Origin: Candidatus Krumholzibacteriia bacterium
Lineage (GTDB): Bacteria; Krumholzibacteriota; Krumholzibacteriia; LZORAL124-64-63
Length of the DNA: 64,000 bases
Direction of reading: 5' to 3'
NCBI GenBank assembly: GCA_016744705.1
Contig: JADGDU010000001.1
Span: 124,001-188,000 of the forward strand
Part shown: piece by piece, positions 1 to 9,114 of the stretch
Position numbering within the stretch: position 1 is the stretch's first letter
Layout of the letters: the number at the start of each line of letters is the position of its first letter
Position numbers and translations under genes: made by a program
The notes under the pieces: generated by a model
Databases searched by the model: none
What the model saw: the letters and a program-made list of their open reading frames with translations, nothing else
Told to the model about the DNA's origin: nothing

Positions 1-373
1 CGATTACTTTTTCCATCAATTCCATTTCCGACGATTGAATCTTTTCCGTCTGGATGGGATTCCATTCACTGTCCCGCTCCATGGCACATATCAAGCTTCC
101 AGCTGGATCCACCACCTGAACGCTTTTTAAATGATGGTTGCGCATTTCCGAGTGGACAATGGCCAGGAGCTGGTCGTCTGCAAGATTCCAGATGGGTTCG
201 GCCAAGCTGATTGCCATGCCGTCAAGAGATCCAGCCACGCTTTCGTTTAGCTCAACCTCAAGTTGCTTGTGCAGATAACCAAATAATGCAGTGCCACTGG
301 CAGCAAACACAACCGTAACTACTGTGACGAGCATGAGACCCACGCGAGTCTGAAGGCTGGCATTCTTGAACAT
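1..373 (-). CDS. N-terminal fragment of a membrane sensor protein (histidine kinase or GGDEF type), cut by the window edge
   Basis: Reading the minus strand from ATG at 373 gives 124 open codons to the window edge. After a short basic start (MFKNASLQTRVGLMLVTVV) comes one hydrophobic segment (residues about 10-32). A presumably periplasmic stretch follows, with the SLAEPIWNL motif that is common at the beginning of the sensor region of bacterial sensor kinases and diguanylate cyclases. GAGGA at about 381-386 lies 7 bases upstream of the ATG and supports this start. The output domain lies outside the window, so kinase and cyclase cannot be told apart. Confidence 0.7.
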   Translation of the reverse strand, partial: MFKNASLQTRVGLMLVTVVTVVFAASGTALFGYLHKQLEVELNESVAGSLDGMAISLAEPIWNLADDQLLAIVHSEMRNHHLKSVQVVDPAGSLICAMERDSEWNPIQTEKIQSSEMELMEKVI

Positions 374-460
374 CTTTGCGATCCTCGTTTGATTGTTTTG
401 AACAGATACCACAACAACATGGCTTCGTGAATTTATTGTATCGGAACAAATTTCCGGAAG

Positions 461-489
461 TTGACTAAAATTCTTTTGCCAATTTATCT
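461..489 (+). promoter_or_regulatory. candidate sigma70-type promoter for the solute-binding protein gene
   Basis: TTGACT (461-466) and TTATCT (484-489) are separated by 17 bases in the 239-base gap between the divergent genes at 373 (minus) and 613 (plus). The -35 hexamer is good, the -10 weak. Inferred from spacing only. Confidence 0.35.
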
Positions 490-612
490 GCCGCCCAAAG
501 TCTTCTTGTAAATACATCTTTAGTTCCCCAAAATCCCGCCGAATATGATCCAGTAATCAAAATGGTTCCAGTGTGGGACCTGACTATTTGTCTCAATCGG
601 AGGATCCCCAAC

Positions 613-1356
613 ATGCGTCAACGTTCTCTCATTTCCATTTGTCTCCTGTCTTTCATGATGCTGGCTGCGTCCGCTTCTTTGGCTGAAGACATCACCATTG
701 CCATTGGTCTTTCTTTGCCTCCTTATGTGATTTCTGATGAACACCGGGGCATGGAACTTGACGTAGCCAAAGAAGCCCTGACCGAGGCTGGCTACACCCT
801 GGTTCCTAAATATGTTCCTTTCGCCAGAGTAGCAAAATCCATCGCCAGTGGGGCCACCGATGCCGCGCTCACACAGGTTCCTGGAACACACAAGGACCTC
901 CACTACTCTGATGCAATAATCACCTATCAAAATGTTGCCATTTCCCTGGCTTCATCTTCTCTGAGCATTGACGATGTCAGCGCCCTTTCATCATATTCTC
1001 TGGTGGCCTTCCAGGGCGCCAAAAGCATCCTGGGTGAGGAATTTGCTGCGCAGGCAACAGCAGCCCCCAAGTACGCCGAAATGGCCGATCAGAATAAGCA
1101 GGTTCTTATGATGTTCAAGGGTCGCGCTCAGGTCTTTGTGGGTGACATCAACATCTTCAAGTACTTCCGCCAGGCTCTGAAAGACAAGGGCGCCGACGTC
1201 AACGCCGAGATCGTGATTCACGAAGTATTTTCACCTACCGATTTTTCCATTGCGTTCACCGATGCTGGGGTATGCGCCAAGGTCAATACGGCCCTGACGG
1301 CTATGCGCGCCTCGGGTCGGTACGATGAGATCATGACCAGCTACGTAAAAGACTGA
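613..1356 (+). CDS. periplasmic solute-binding protein, SBP_bac_3-like
   Basis: The protein has 247 residues with a clear Sec signal peptide ending near LAEDITIAIG. The mature part opens with the beta strand typical of family 3 solute-binding proteins, then LPPYVISDEHRGMELDVAKEAL and FARVAKSIASGATDAAL, matching the ligand-binding two-lobe fold used for amino acids and other small polar ligands. I chose ATG 613 rather than the upstream in-frame codon at 562 because CGGAGG (598-603) sits 9 bases ahead and the signal peptide begins there. No permease or ATPase gene is adjacent, so it may serve an unlinked transporter or deliver ligand to a receptor. The ligand cannot be inferred. Confidence 0.85.
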   Translation: MRQRSLISICLLSFMMLAASASLAEDITIAIGLSLPPYVISDEHRGMELDVAKEALTEAGYTLVPKYVPFARVAKSIASGATDAALTQVPGTHKDLHYSDAIITYQNVAISLASSSLSIDDVSALSSYSLVAFQGAKSILGEEFAAQATAAPKYAEMADQNKQVLMMFKGRAQVFVGDINIFKYFRQALKDKGADVNAEIVIHEVFSPTDFSIAFTDAGVCAKVNTALTAMRASGRYDEIMTSYVKD

Positions 1357-1373
1357 TCTGGTTCATTAAATGG

Positions 1374-1411
1374 AAGAGGCGCACTTCAAATTAGAAGTGC
1401 GCCTCTTTTTT
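1374..1411. terminator. intrinsic terminator between convergent genes
   Basis: A perfect 12-bp stem, GAGGCGCACTTC (1376-1387) with GAAGTGCGCCTC (1394-1405), a 6-base loop, AA before it and TTTTTT after it. It ends the solute-binding protein transcript on the plus strand and, with weaker flanks, may also serve the symporter gene arriving on the minus strand. Confidence 0.9.
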
Positions 1412-1437
1412 CGTACATAGAAATAACGCCCCCACCA

Positions 1438-3144
1438 TCAGCGAGTCCAGTTCACCCGCCCAATGAATCGCCAAACTGCGAAGCCACTGGCCGCACTGAT
1501 GGCCAGCAGCAAAGCCCCCTGCCACCAAGGACCCAAAAGTAACTTCCCCACTCCGAACAGCGCCCCATACACGGAGATCACGCTAAGCAAATACGCCGGC
1601 AACATTTTCAATGGCTTGTCATCGCGTGGAACATCGGGGCAGCGATGAGCAATGCGGTTCCACAGCTGGCCACCGGGACGGATGCGTCTATAAAAACTCT
1701 CCAATGTTTTTTCATCCACTGGCGGCGTCAGCATAGTCACCACCAGGGCCACGGCCACCGTGATGGGCACGATATAATACAGCACATGGGGGTAAGGAAT
1801 GTTCAACCAAAATCGGAAGATCAAGGTGCAGACCAGAGCTGAGGCCATGGCGGAAATCTCAGACCAGGCATTGATACGCCACCAATACCAGCGCAAGATG
1901 TAGATGACCGATACGCCCCCGCTAATGGCCGTGATAATATACCATCCTTCACGAATGGATTGCATCAAAGTGGTGACTAGCATACCCAGAACGGCCAATA
2001 ACACAGTGAAGACCATGGAGATCATGATGTAGTGTTTCTCTGTGGCCTCAGGTTTGATAAACCGTTTGTAGACGTCGTTCACCAAGTATGATGCCCCCCA
2101 GTTCAGGTGGGTGTCGATGGTGGACATGTAGGCGGCAAAGAACGAGGCAATGGCCAAACCCAGAATACCCTTGGGCAGGAAATCTTTCATCAGTTGGATG
2201 TAACCGATTTCGGGATCCTGAAGATTGGGGTACAAAGCGGCGGCGCACAGCCCGGCCAACACCCAGGGCCAGGTGCGCAAACAGTACTGAGCAATGTTGT
2301 ACCACAGAGTGCCCAGAAAGGCGTGCTTCTCATCCTTGGCGCTGAGCATGCGTTGCACCAAGTATCCCCCTCCACCCACGTTGGAGGCAGCCCACCACTG
2401 GAAAAAGATAAATGTCAGGATTGGCAAAAAGACATCAGAACCCGATTTAGGCACAAAAGAGGTAATTTCGGCTGCGCGTTCGGCTCCTTGGGCCGCCACC
2501 AGAGCATCTTTCAATCCGCCCATGCCGCCAAAGCTACTCACAGCCACCACAGCCAGATAAATTGCCCCAAACATGGAGATAAAGAACTGGATGAAGTCCG
2601 TGGCCATCACGCCGCGCAGGCCGGACATCATGGTATAAACCAGGCTAAAAATGAAACAGAACATCAGAGCGTGTTTCTCATTGATGCCCACTGTGTGTGA
2701 CAGAACCTTGACCATGGCCAAATTTACCCACCCGATGGTGATGCAGTTGGTCAGCACCCCCGCATGGATCGAAAGGTACCCACGCAGAAAGCTGGCAGGT
2801 TTGCCGCTGTACCGCATCTCAATGATTTCCACATCGGTGGTCACTCCGCTGCGCCGCCAGTAGCGGGTGAAAAAGAACACCACCAGAAGACCCGACATGG
2901 CCGACGCCCACCAATACCAGTTCCAGGCAATACCGCTTTTGATCACAAAACCACTGATGGCCAAAGGTGTATCGGCGGCAAAACTGGTCGCCGCCATGCT
3001 GGTACCCAGCAACCACCATGAAGCCTTGCGCCCTGAGACGAAGTACTCTGACAAACCGGAGGTGGCCTGGCGCATGTGGTACAGACCTATCCCCAGAGAA
3101 AGCAGCAAATATGCGGCAACAATACCCCAGTCGAGGGTTGTCAT
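1438..3144 (-). CDS. sodium:solute symporter (SSS family)
   Basis: About 568 residues with the hydrophobicity pattern of a 13-14 helix SSS transporter. The N-terminal YFVSGRKASWWLLGTSMAA region is the hallmark FVAGR/K...G.S stretch of helix 2, followed by further helices and a cytoplasmic tail with two late helices. It would import a small solute with Na+. The ATG at 3144 overlaps the TGA of the upstream peptidase gene (ATGA, 3141-3144), so translation is probably coupled; a GTG at 3153 is possible but less likely. It is the last gene of a cutC-peptidase-symporter operon, which suggests that its substrate is processed by the partner enzymes. The substrate itself is unknown. Confidence 0.9.
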   Translation of the reverse strand: MTTLDWGIVAAYLLLSLGIGLYHMRQATSGLSEYFVSGRKASWWLLGTSMAATSFAADTPLAISGFVIKSGIAWNWYWWASAMSGLLVVFFFTRYWRRSGVTTDVEIIEMRYSGKPASFLRGYLSIHAGVLTNCITIGWVNLAMVKVLSHTVGINEKHALMFCFIFSLVYTMMSGLRGVMATDFIQFFISMFGAIYLAVVAVSSFGGMGGLKDALVAAQGAERAAEITSFVPKSGSDVFLPILTFIFFQWWAASNVGGGGYLVQRMLSAKDEKHAFLGTLWYNIAQYCLRTWPWVLAGLCAAALYPNLQDPEIGYIQLMKDFLPKGILGLAIASFFAAYMSTIDTHLNWGASYLVNDVYKRFIKPEATEKHYIMISMVFTVLLAVLGMLVTTLMQSIREGWYIITAISGGVSVIYILRWYWWRINAWSEISAMASALVCTLIFRFWLNIPYPHVLYYIVPITVAVALVVTMLTPPVDEKTLESFYRRIRPGGQLWNRIAHRCPDVPRDDKPLKMLPAYLLSVISVYGALFGVGKLLLGPWWQGALLLAISAASGFAVWRFIGRVNWTR

Positions 3145-4598
3145 GGTGAGCACCTTTGGGATGGCTGCCAGTTCATCTCGGCATCGAGAGGAAACATGGG
3201 CCGCTGAATGTGTGTGAAATTCATTTGGGCGAAGTCCTGGTTCACGGCACCAGGACTGAGGGCAAGCAGGGCGCTGGAAGCCAACTCTTCCAGTTCAGGC
3301 ACGAGGTAGCCCATTTTTACGACGATGATACGGAAGGCCTTGGGATTGAGGCCCAAGGCACACAAATCTTTTAGATGATGGAAGGGTGTGCGGCGCTGGG
3401 TGAGGATGACTTGGATGCCTTCGATTTGCACCACCGCCATATCATTCATGCGCTTTGAAGAGGGAGTCAGGGACCATGGCACCGTATGCAGAGACAGGAC
3501 TTTGGCGCACACGTCTAAAGGTTGGGCGTTCACTGGGTCCAGTTTGCCACCAAGACTTAGGTTTAATTCCGCACCCACTCCCGCCTCCTGGCATTGCTGT
3601 ACCGCTGGAGCATCCGCCAAACCGGCAACCAAAGTGCTTGCCACTTGATGGTGGATGAGCCGCCCCAGAACGAAGGGCGTATCTCCGGCTCCCCCGGCGG
3701 TGGGATTATCTCCCGAATCACTGATAACCACGGGGCTCTCGGTCATAAGCCGGGCCTGGGCGATAATTTGGTCAACCGATCCGGTGGGCACGCCAAATTG
3801 GAATTGGTGCCGGAGGGACCAAAAGTTTTCGGCCAGGTCGACAGCCGCTGCCTGGGTTGAAGCTTGATTCAGGCCAACGGTCACCACCGCCCCCGTAGAC
3901 CGCGGTTCATCAGCCCAGACATAGCCAATGAGTAATGAGGCATCCAACAAATCGTGGCTGGCAATAAGCTCTGGGATGGCGCCGTATAACCCGGCGGCTG
4001 GCTCAAATTCTGTGCTCGTCATTTCACCCGGCAAAAGAATGGGCACCGGGATGAAAGACATCACCGGCTTCAAGTTTTCTTGCAGGCAACGAGCCAGCAG
4101 GGCGCAAGCTCGCTCCAGAGTCAACATCCAATCAACATGCGGTGCGGTACGGTAGGCTGTGAGAATATCCAGGTTGTCTATCACTCGGGTGGAGACGTTG
4201 CCGTGCAAATCGTAACTGGCCGAAAGCAGACAACGGGGCCCTACAGTGCCACGAATAGCGGCCAGCAGATCCCCTTCCAGATCCTGACCACCATACACGT
4301 GGGCTGCGCCGTGCAAATGGAGAAAGACTCCATCCCAGGGACCGCCTTCGGATAGCTCATCCAGGAGTCGGGCTTTGAACTGCTGATAAAACCGAGGTTC
4401 GATTGATCCGCCGGGTAAGGCCCGCGCGCGGGTCAAAGGTACGAAGTGCAGATCCGGATGCTGGGCGAGGAAGGGGTATTCCTGCTCCAAATCGTCCCCA
4501 CTGACGAGGATAAAATCATCTTCTCCCGACCGTAGGGGAGAGAAAGTGCAGCATTCGCAACTCAATCCTGCAAGGGCGACTCGTGGTTTGTGGGTCAT
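3141..4598 (-). CDS. M81 family metallopeptidase (MlrC/microcystinase C-like)
   Basis: 485 residues, the usual length of the MlrC family. The N-terminus RVALAGLSCECCTFSPLRS is the family opening (normally ...ISHETNTFSP), and the HLHGAAHV and YDLHGNVS segments are conserved around the zinc site. A DSGDNPTAGGAGDT segment is the signature of the second domain (normally DxxDNPGxGxxGDGT). Family members studied so far hydrolyse small linear peptides; most have no assigned substrate. There is no signal peptide, so it is cytoplasmic. It overlaps cutC upstream (ATGA at 4595-4598) and the symporter downstream by 4 bases each, indicating strict co-expression. Substitution of the usual HETN by CECC near the start is worth noting. 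Confidence 0.88.
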   Translation of the reverse strand: MTHKPRVALAGLSCECCTFSPLRSGEDDFILVSGDDLEQEYPFLAQHPDLHFVPLTRARALPGGSIEPRFYQQFKARLLDELSEGGPWDGVFLHLHGAAHVYGGQDLEGDLLAAIRGTVGPRCLLSASYDLHGNVSTRVIDNLDILTAYRTAPHVDWMLTLERACALLARCLQENLKPVMSFIPVPILLPGEMTSTEFEPAAGLYGAIPELIASHDLLDASLLIGYVWADEPRSTGAVVTVGLNQASTQAAAVDLAENFWSLRHQFQFGVPTGSVDQIIAQARLMTESPVVISDSGDNPTAGGAGDTPFVLGRLIHHQVASTLVAGLADAPAVQQCQEAGVGAELNLSLGGKLDPVNAQPLDVCAKVLSLHTVPWSLTPSSKRMNDMAVVQIEGIQVILTQRRTPFHHLKDLCALGLNPKAFRIIVVKMGYLVPELEELASSALLALSPGAVNQDFAQMNFTHIQRPMFPLDAEMNWQPSQRCSP

Positions 4599-5368
4599 GA
4601 TGCTGCTGCGGACCTGGCTGCGTTCACAAAGGTGCGGAAATCTTCGTCGTGGGTGGTCACAGTTTCGTATTCACTGAGGTCAGGATCCGTGCCCATGAAG
4701 ACGCGTGGGTTTTTGAAATCCATCAGACTGGCGGCAGGGGTTTCCAAGTGGAGGTGGAATTCACTCGCTCCGGATTGGCGCACCACCTCAGTCACATTGA
4801 GGGGCCGGATGCCGCAACCGGGCATGATGATAATGCGGTCACCTGCTTGTTTCACCAGGCCAGAAATGAGATCCAGGCCTTCGGGTACAGAAGGTCGCTG
4901 GCCTGAAGTCAGAATGCGGTCGATTCCCAGCTCTATCAGATCTTCCAACGCTTCGTACGGATCGCGCGCCATGTCAAAGGCCCGGTGGAAAGTGACACTC
5001 ATATCTCCTGCAAGGATCACCAATTCGGCAGTGCGCTTTTTATCCACCTGGCCGTTGGGCAGGAGGAGGCCGATGACTACCCCATTGATGCCCAAATTTC
5101 GGCAGTACTCCACTTCCGTTTTCATGATTTCGAATTCGAGATCGGTGTAGAGGAAGTCACCCCCGCGCGGGCGCACGATAACATTCAGATCGATGTTCAA
5201 GTGTTTGAAGGCCGCGATAATAGACCCAGGACCTGGAGTTGTGCCCCCGTCATGCAGATTGTCACAGAGCTCGACTCGGTCGGCGCCGCCCGCTTCTGCG
5301 GCCAAAGCGGAGCGCACTGAAGTCACACATGCTTCCAGAGTGATAGAGGAAGACGTTTTAGAACTCAT
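4595..5368 (-). CDS. cutC: CutC family protein
   Basis: 257 residues from ATG 5368. The opening ITLEACVTSVRSALAAEAGGADRVELC is diagnostic of CutC, as are GGTTPG, VIVRPRGGDFLYTDLE and FHRAFDMARDP, which build its TIM barrel. CutC is annotated as a copper homeostasis protein, but the enzymatic role is unsettled. Start choice: GGGAG lies 7 bases before 5368; an in-frame codon at 5407 would add 13 residues not seen in the family. It is the first gene of an operon with a peptidase and a Na+ symporter, a context that fits small-molecule catabolism better than copper export. Confidence 0.9.
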   Translation of the reverse strand: MSSKTSSSITLEACVTSVRSALAAEAGGADRVELCDNLHDGGTTPGPGSIIAAFKHLNIDLNVIVRPRGGDFLYTDLEFEIMKTEVEYCRNLGINGVVIGLLLPNGQVDKKRTAELVILAGDMSVTFHRAFDMARDPYEALEDLIELGIDRILTSGQRPSVPEGLDLISGLVKQAGDRIIIMPGCGIRPLNVTEVVRQSGASEFHLHLETPAASLMDFKNPRVFMGTDPDLSEYETVTTHDEDFRTFVNAARSAAAS

Positions 5369-5527
5369 CAGTTCTCCCGGGGCTGGCGTAAAATTGTGCA
5401 AATTCAAGGCGGATTGTACCGAGATTTGAACGCAGCATCTATGCCTTTTTTAGGAAAATTTAATTATCCGCCAGACACATGATCACATGTGGTTGCACAG
5501 TATTAGCTCCCGGGAATAGGGCGCCCA

Positions 5528-6250
5528 CTACTGCCCAAAAACCCGTCGCAGCAACTCAGTGGTGCGAGCAGCCGGATCGTTTCGGATGGCAGTTTCTTCC
5601 TGAGCCAAAACGGTGAAAAGCCCCGACAGCGCTTCGTTGGTTACGTAAGCGTCAAGATCAACCAGCTGTGGTTTTCCAGTGAAAGGCAGGCTCTCGTATT
5701 TTGTGGCAAGATCGCCATAAAGCCTGCCCAAACCAACGGTTTCTGTTTGGGCGGCCACAATGGGCTCAAAGCGAGAGCGAAGCTGTTCTTCAGTTCGTCC
5801 CCTGAAAAAATCCGTGGCCGCGGTTTCATTTCCGTTCAGAATTCCAAAAGCATCTTCAATGGTCATGGAAGTGACCGCTTCCCAAAAAAGAGACTGCGCC
5901 TCTCCGGAGGCCAGTTCCGCCGCTCTGTTCATAGCCGTTTCCAATTCCCCCACATAAGAACCCAGACCCACCGAACGCAACGTGGATGCCGCACTTTCAA
6001 GCTGCTCAGGCAGACCAATTCTGATGAGTGAATTCCCCTGAAATCCACCTTCAGACGAGGTGGAGGCAACAGCATTTTTGGTCCCCACTTTGAGAGCATC
6101 CTTTAATCCGGCAAGCACTGTGCCCTCATCCAGTTCGCCCTGTGACATGCTGTCCAGAATGGCATCCAGATCAGCGCTTTTCAGAGTGGAACATCCACCC
6201 AAAACAAGAAGACTGAAAAGACTCACTGCAAATACTGTTGTGCGTAACAT
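5528..6250 (-). CDS. DUF4197 lipoprotein
   Basis: 240 residues from ATG 6250. A lipoprotein signal peptide ends in LVLGGC (Cys20), so the protein is probably anchored in the outer or inner membrane facing the periplasm. The mature part matches DUF4197: [14 protein letters not shown] early, then [20 protein letters not shown], and [15 protein letters not shown]. The family is widespread in Gram-negative bacteria and has no established function. The longer reading frame to 6334 would bury the signal peptide 28 residues inside, so it is rejected; AAGGA is present 11 bases before 6250. It is divergent from the hybrid kinase gene at 6405. Confidence 0.85.
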   Translation of the reverse strand: MLRTTVFAVSLFSLLVLGGCSTLKSADLDAILDSMSQGELDEGTVLAGLKDALKVGTKNAVASTSSEGGFQGNSLIRIGLPEQLESAASTLRSVGLGSYVGELETAMNRAAELASGEAQSLFWEAVTSMTIEDAFGILNGNETAATDFFRGRTEEQLRSRFEPIVAAQTETVGLGRLYGDLATKYESLPFTGKPQLVDLDAYVTNEALSGLFTVLAQEETAIRNDPAARTTELLRRVFGQ

Positions 6251-6404
6251 GAACGGACCCATCCTTATTTTTGGAGTTGCACACACAATGCGGCGCAAAA
6301 TGAAAAGACACAAACAACTTCTCAACACTGGCACTCATTTGCCGAATAACATAAAGAATTCTATAAATGACTTGTCGTTACAATTTGATGGGACGGGAAT
6401 TCTC

Positions 6405-8696
6405 ATGAGTGCCAACCCACTCAATATAAAACGCAATATTCCTAGCACAATAGGGCGGGTTTTGCGGATCTTTTTTCCTATGGCCCTTCTGATCTCAGGG
6501 TCCGCATTTTTGGTCAATCATGCCTATTCTGATGCTGATTGGACTGCCAAAAAAGCCAACGAAAATAGCCGGACCATGCTTCAAGCCAGTAATATTGATG
6601 AAGATATTACGGAAATCACCTCCGACTTGATGTTCCTGGCCTCCCAGGAAAACCTCCAAAAAATGTTCATGCCCGAGGGGCACCTTAATGCAGAACTCAA
6701 TGCCGATCTGTGCGGGGTCTTTCACTCCTTTTCTCTGAGCCGAAAAATATATGATCAAATACGAATTCTCGATGAAACCGGCCAGGAGGTTATCAGAGTC
6801 AATTTTAACCAAGGCTCTCCCGCCGTTGTGGCCCGAGAAAAGCTTCAGAACAAAAAAGGACGTTACTACTTCGACAATGCCATGGCGTTGTCACGAGGCC
6901 AGGTCTTTGTTTCTCCCCTTGATCTCAACATGGAAAATGGTCAGATAGAAAATCCCCTCAAGCCCATGATCCGCTTTGGAACTCCCGTCTTTGACACACT
7001 GGGTCAGAAGCGGGGAATTGTTCTTCTCAACTATTTCGGAGACCGACTCATACAGCGATTTACTGACATCCGATCTGAAGACTCTCTCTCCCAATCCATG
7101 CTCGTCAACCGGGAAGGCTACTGGCTGCAGAGTCCAGATCTTTCCAACTGTTGGGGATTCATGTATCCGGAAAAATCAGAAACTACCTTTGCAGCAGCAT
7201 TCCCCCAGGAGTGGGAAAGAATTGTTGATACCTGTAGCGGACAGTTCGCCACATCCAGAGGACTGTATACTTTTCAAACCGTGTATCCTCTTCAGCAAGG
7301 CCAGCTGGCTCATATCGCCGGTCACGAGAACATGGAACCCACCAGTTGCTCTCTGGGTGTTCAACATTACAATTGGAAGGTCATCTCCTTTATTCCACAA
7401 GATGTGCTCATGGCCAAGTCCCAAATCACAGCACTTTGGATTAACATAGTTCTGGCCGTAATGTTGATAGGACTGGCTTTCGCCTCTTGGAAGATCGCCT
7501 CTGCCTCAGAAACCAAACGAATTTCCCTGGCTCGAGCAGAAGAAGCCAATCGTTCCAAAAGTTTATTCCTCTCCAACATGAGCCATGAAATCAGGACTCC
7601 CATGAACGGCATCATGGGTATGATCGACTTAGCCCTTGATGATCCGGCCCATCCCGAAGCCATCAGTTACCTGGAAACAGCCAAAAGTTCTGCGCATACC
7701 CTCATGCGAATTCTTTCTGATATTTTGGATCTTTCGAAAATTGAAGCAGGGAAACTTTCGATTGAGATAGTCGAAACTCAAGTTGTCCCAATCCTCCGGG
7801 ATATGGTGGCACTGATGGAACCCCTGGCCAAAAACAAAGGCGTTGGCTTTGAGGTCATCTTCCTCACTCCTATTCCGGACAGAATGCACACCGACCCCAC
7901 CCGCCTCAAACAATGCCTGATCAATCTATTGAGCAACGCCATCAAGTTTACCCAGGCGGGTCACGTCCATCTGCTCCTCTCTGCTCTGAAAAAAGACGGG
8001 GCCGACTACATTTTGTTTGAAGTCCAGGATACAGGAATCGGCATTGCCAAGGAAAAAGTGGATGGGATTTTTGAAGCCTTTGTACAGGAAGACAATTCCA
8101 CCACTCGTCGTTTTGGAGGAACAGGCCTGGGGCTTTCCATCACCAAACAATTGTCCTCACTTTTGAGCGCCAATATTTGGACAGAAAGTATTTTGGATGA
8201 GGGGTCAAGTTTCTTTCTGGAACTACCAGTGAGCTTGCCTGAAGCCAACCCTCAATTGATATCATCTTTAGGGTCTTCCAAAGAGGCGGTCTTTTCTAAA
8301 AACAAAAAGATGAGACAGTTCCAGGGCCACGTGCTGGTGGCTGAAGACAATCTGGTAAACCAGAAAACCATCAAGGCCCTCCTAAACAAAATGGGCATTG
8401 AAGTCACCATGGCGAACAATGGCCAGGAAGCTGTAGACCAAGCAAAGCTGCGTGATTTTGATTTAATCTTTATGGACATTCAGATGCCGGTGATGAATGG
8501 ATACCAGGCCACCATTTGCCTCGTGGAGAAGAACTACTCCAGCCCCATCATTGCCCTAACTGCTAATGTCATGGAATCTGAAATCCAGGAATGCTACCGT
8601 GTGGGGTGCTCTGAATTCCTCGGCAAACCCATTAACAGGGCAGAGCTTATCATCATTTTAGATAAATACCTGACAAAGGTATTCTCTCCTGTTTAA
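6405..8696 (+). CDS. hybrid sensor histidine kinase with periplasmic sensor and receiver domain
   Basis: 763 residues. Order: N-terminal membrane helix (about 20-40), a large periplasmic dCache-like sensor (about 45-330), second helix (about 345-365), HisKA with the H-box [12 protein letters not shown] (phospho-accepting His394), HATPase_c with the DTGIG and GGTGLGLSI motifs, and a C-terminal receiver with [13 protein letters not shown] (Asp691) and the conserved FLGKP lysine. It should autophosphorylate and pass phosphate to its own receiver, then to an unlinked phosphotransfer protein; no output domain is present. ATG 6405 was chosen because the membrane helix begins soon after. The upstream in-frame region (from 6060) runs antisense through the DUF4197 gene and is not credible. 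Confidence 0.9.
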   Translation: MSANPLNIKRNIPSTIGRVLRIFFPMALLISGSAFLVNHAYSDADWTAKKANENSRTMLQASNIDEDITEITSDLMFLASQENLQKMFMPEGHLNAELNADLCGVFHSFSLSRKIYDQIRILDETGQEVIRVNFNQGSPAVVAREKLQNKKGRYYFDNAMALSRGQVFVSPLDLNMENGQIENPLKPMIRFGTPVFDTLGQKRGIVLLNYFGDRLIQRFTDIRSEDSLSQSMLVNREGYWLQSPDLSNCWGFMYPEKSETTFAAAFPQEWERIVDTCSGQFATSRGLYTFQTVYPLQQGQLAHIAGHENMEPTSCSLGVQHYNWKVISFIPQDVLMAKSQITALWINIVLAVMLIGLAFASWKIASASETKRISLARAEEANRSKSLFLSNMSHEIRTPMNGIMGMIDLALDDPAHPEAISYLETAKSSAHTLMRILSDILDLSKIEAGKLSIEIVETQVVPILRDMVALMEPLAKNKGVGFEVIFLTPIPDRMHTDPTRLKQCLINLLSNAIKFTQAGHVHLLLSALKKDGADYILFEVQDTGIGIAKEKVDGIFEAFVQEDNSTTRRFGGTGLGLSITKQLSSLLSANIWTESILDEGSSFFLELPVSLPEANPQLISSLGSSKEAVFSKNKKMRQFQGHVLVAEDNLVNQKTIKALLNKMGIEVTMANNGQEAVDQAKLRDFDLIFMDIQMPVMNGYQATICLVEKNYSSPIIALTANVMESEIQECYRVGCSEFLGKPINRAELIIILDKYLTKVFSPV

Positions 8697-9114
8697 CAAC
8701 AAATTATTGACCTGGTAGCCGGCGCTCCTCAAGATGAGACGCAACTCTAACGGGGAAGGCAAACCCCATCCAGTCCCCCAATACATCCCGAAATACTGGG
8801 AATAGAAGACATTTCAAAATACAATTCCCTTGACTTCCTCCTCTCAGATCTGTCATGATCCGGTCATCGTTCAATCCTTGTCCACTCGCCCGGACATATT
8901 CTTAAGTTCAATACTGTCAGCCGTCTAACCAGACAAGGTTAGTCCTTTATAGACCCTTTTGGTGTCGCCGGCTGAAGCCAGAACCCGGATGGGTTTTGTG
9001 CTGCTTGGAACAAGGAAGGAGGTATCAAATCTTTATTGAGGCCCGATGGCGAAATCTGCCTGGCGGCCTTCATTACAACATCTGGAAAATCATCATTACC
9101 TGGGGAGAACACAC
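8697..9114 (+). other. 418-base gene-free leader region ahead of the exported-protein cluster
   Basis: No convincing ORF. On the plus strand it contains two adjacent small hairpins: GAG/CTC (8736-8738 with 8745-8747) and GGGG/CCCC (8752-8755 with 8764-8767), flanked by a 3-bp GAT/ATC pairing (8733-8735, 8768-8770). A GC-rich segment (about 8960-9020) follows, with several possible pairings. It resembles a long structured 5' leader, but I cannot match it to a known riboswitch class. Confidence 0.3.

Noticed and set aside
2107..2700. A 197-codon open frame on the plus strand
   Set aside because: It lies antisense within the symporter gene, has no ribosome-binding site, and its protein is rich in His/Gln/Gly as expected from a shadow frame.
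5476..5491. CACATG-ATCA-CATGTG palindrome upstream of cutC
   Set aside because: Only a 6-bp arm and a single copy; no partner site or clear promoter overlap to call it an operator.
6060..6404. N-terminal extension of the hybrid kinase
   Set aside because: It would run antisense through most of the DUF4197 lipoprotein gene start region and put ~115 residues before the first membrane helix.
8733..8770. c-di-GMP-I riboswitch
   Set aside because: GACGCAA and GGCAAACC are present, but in reversed order and without the tetraloop/receptor architecture of that class.
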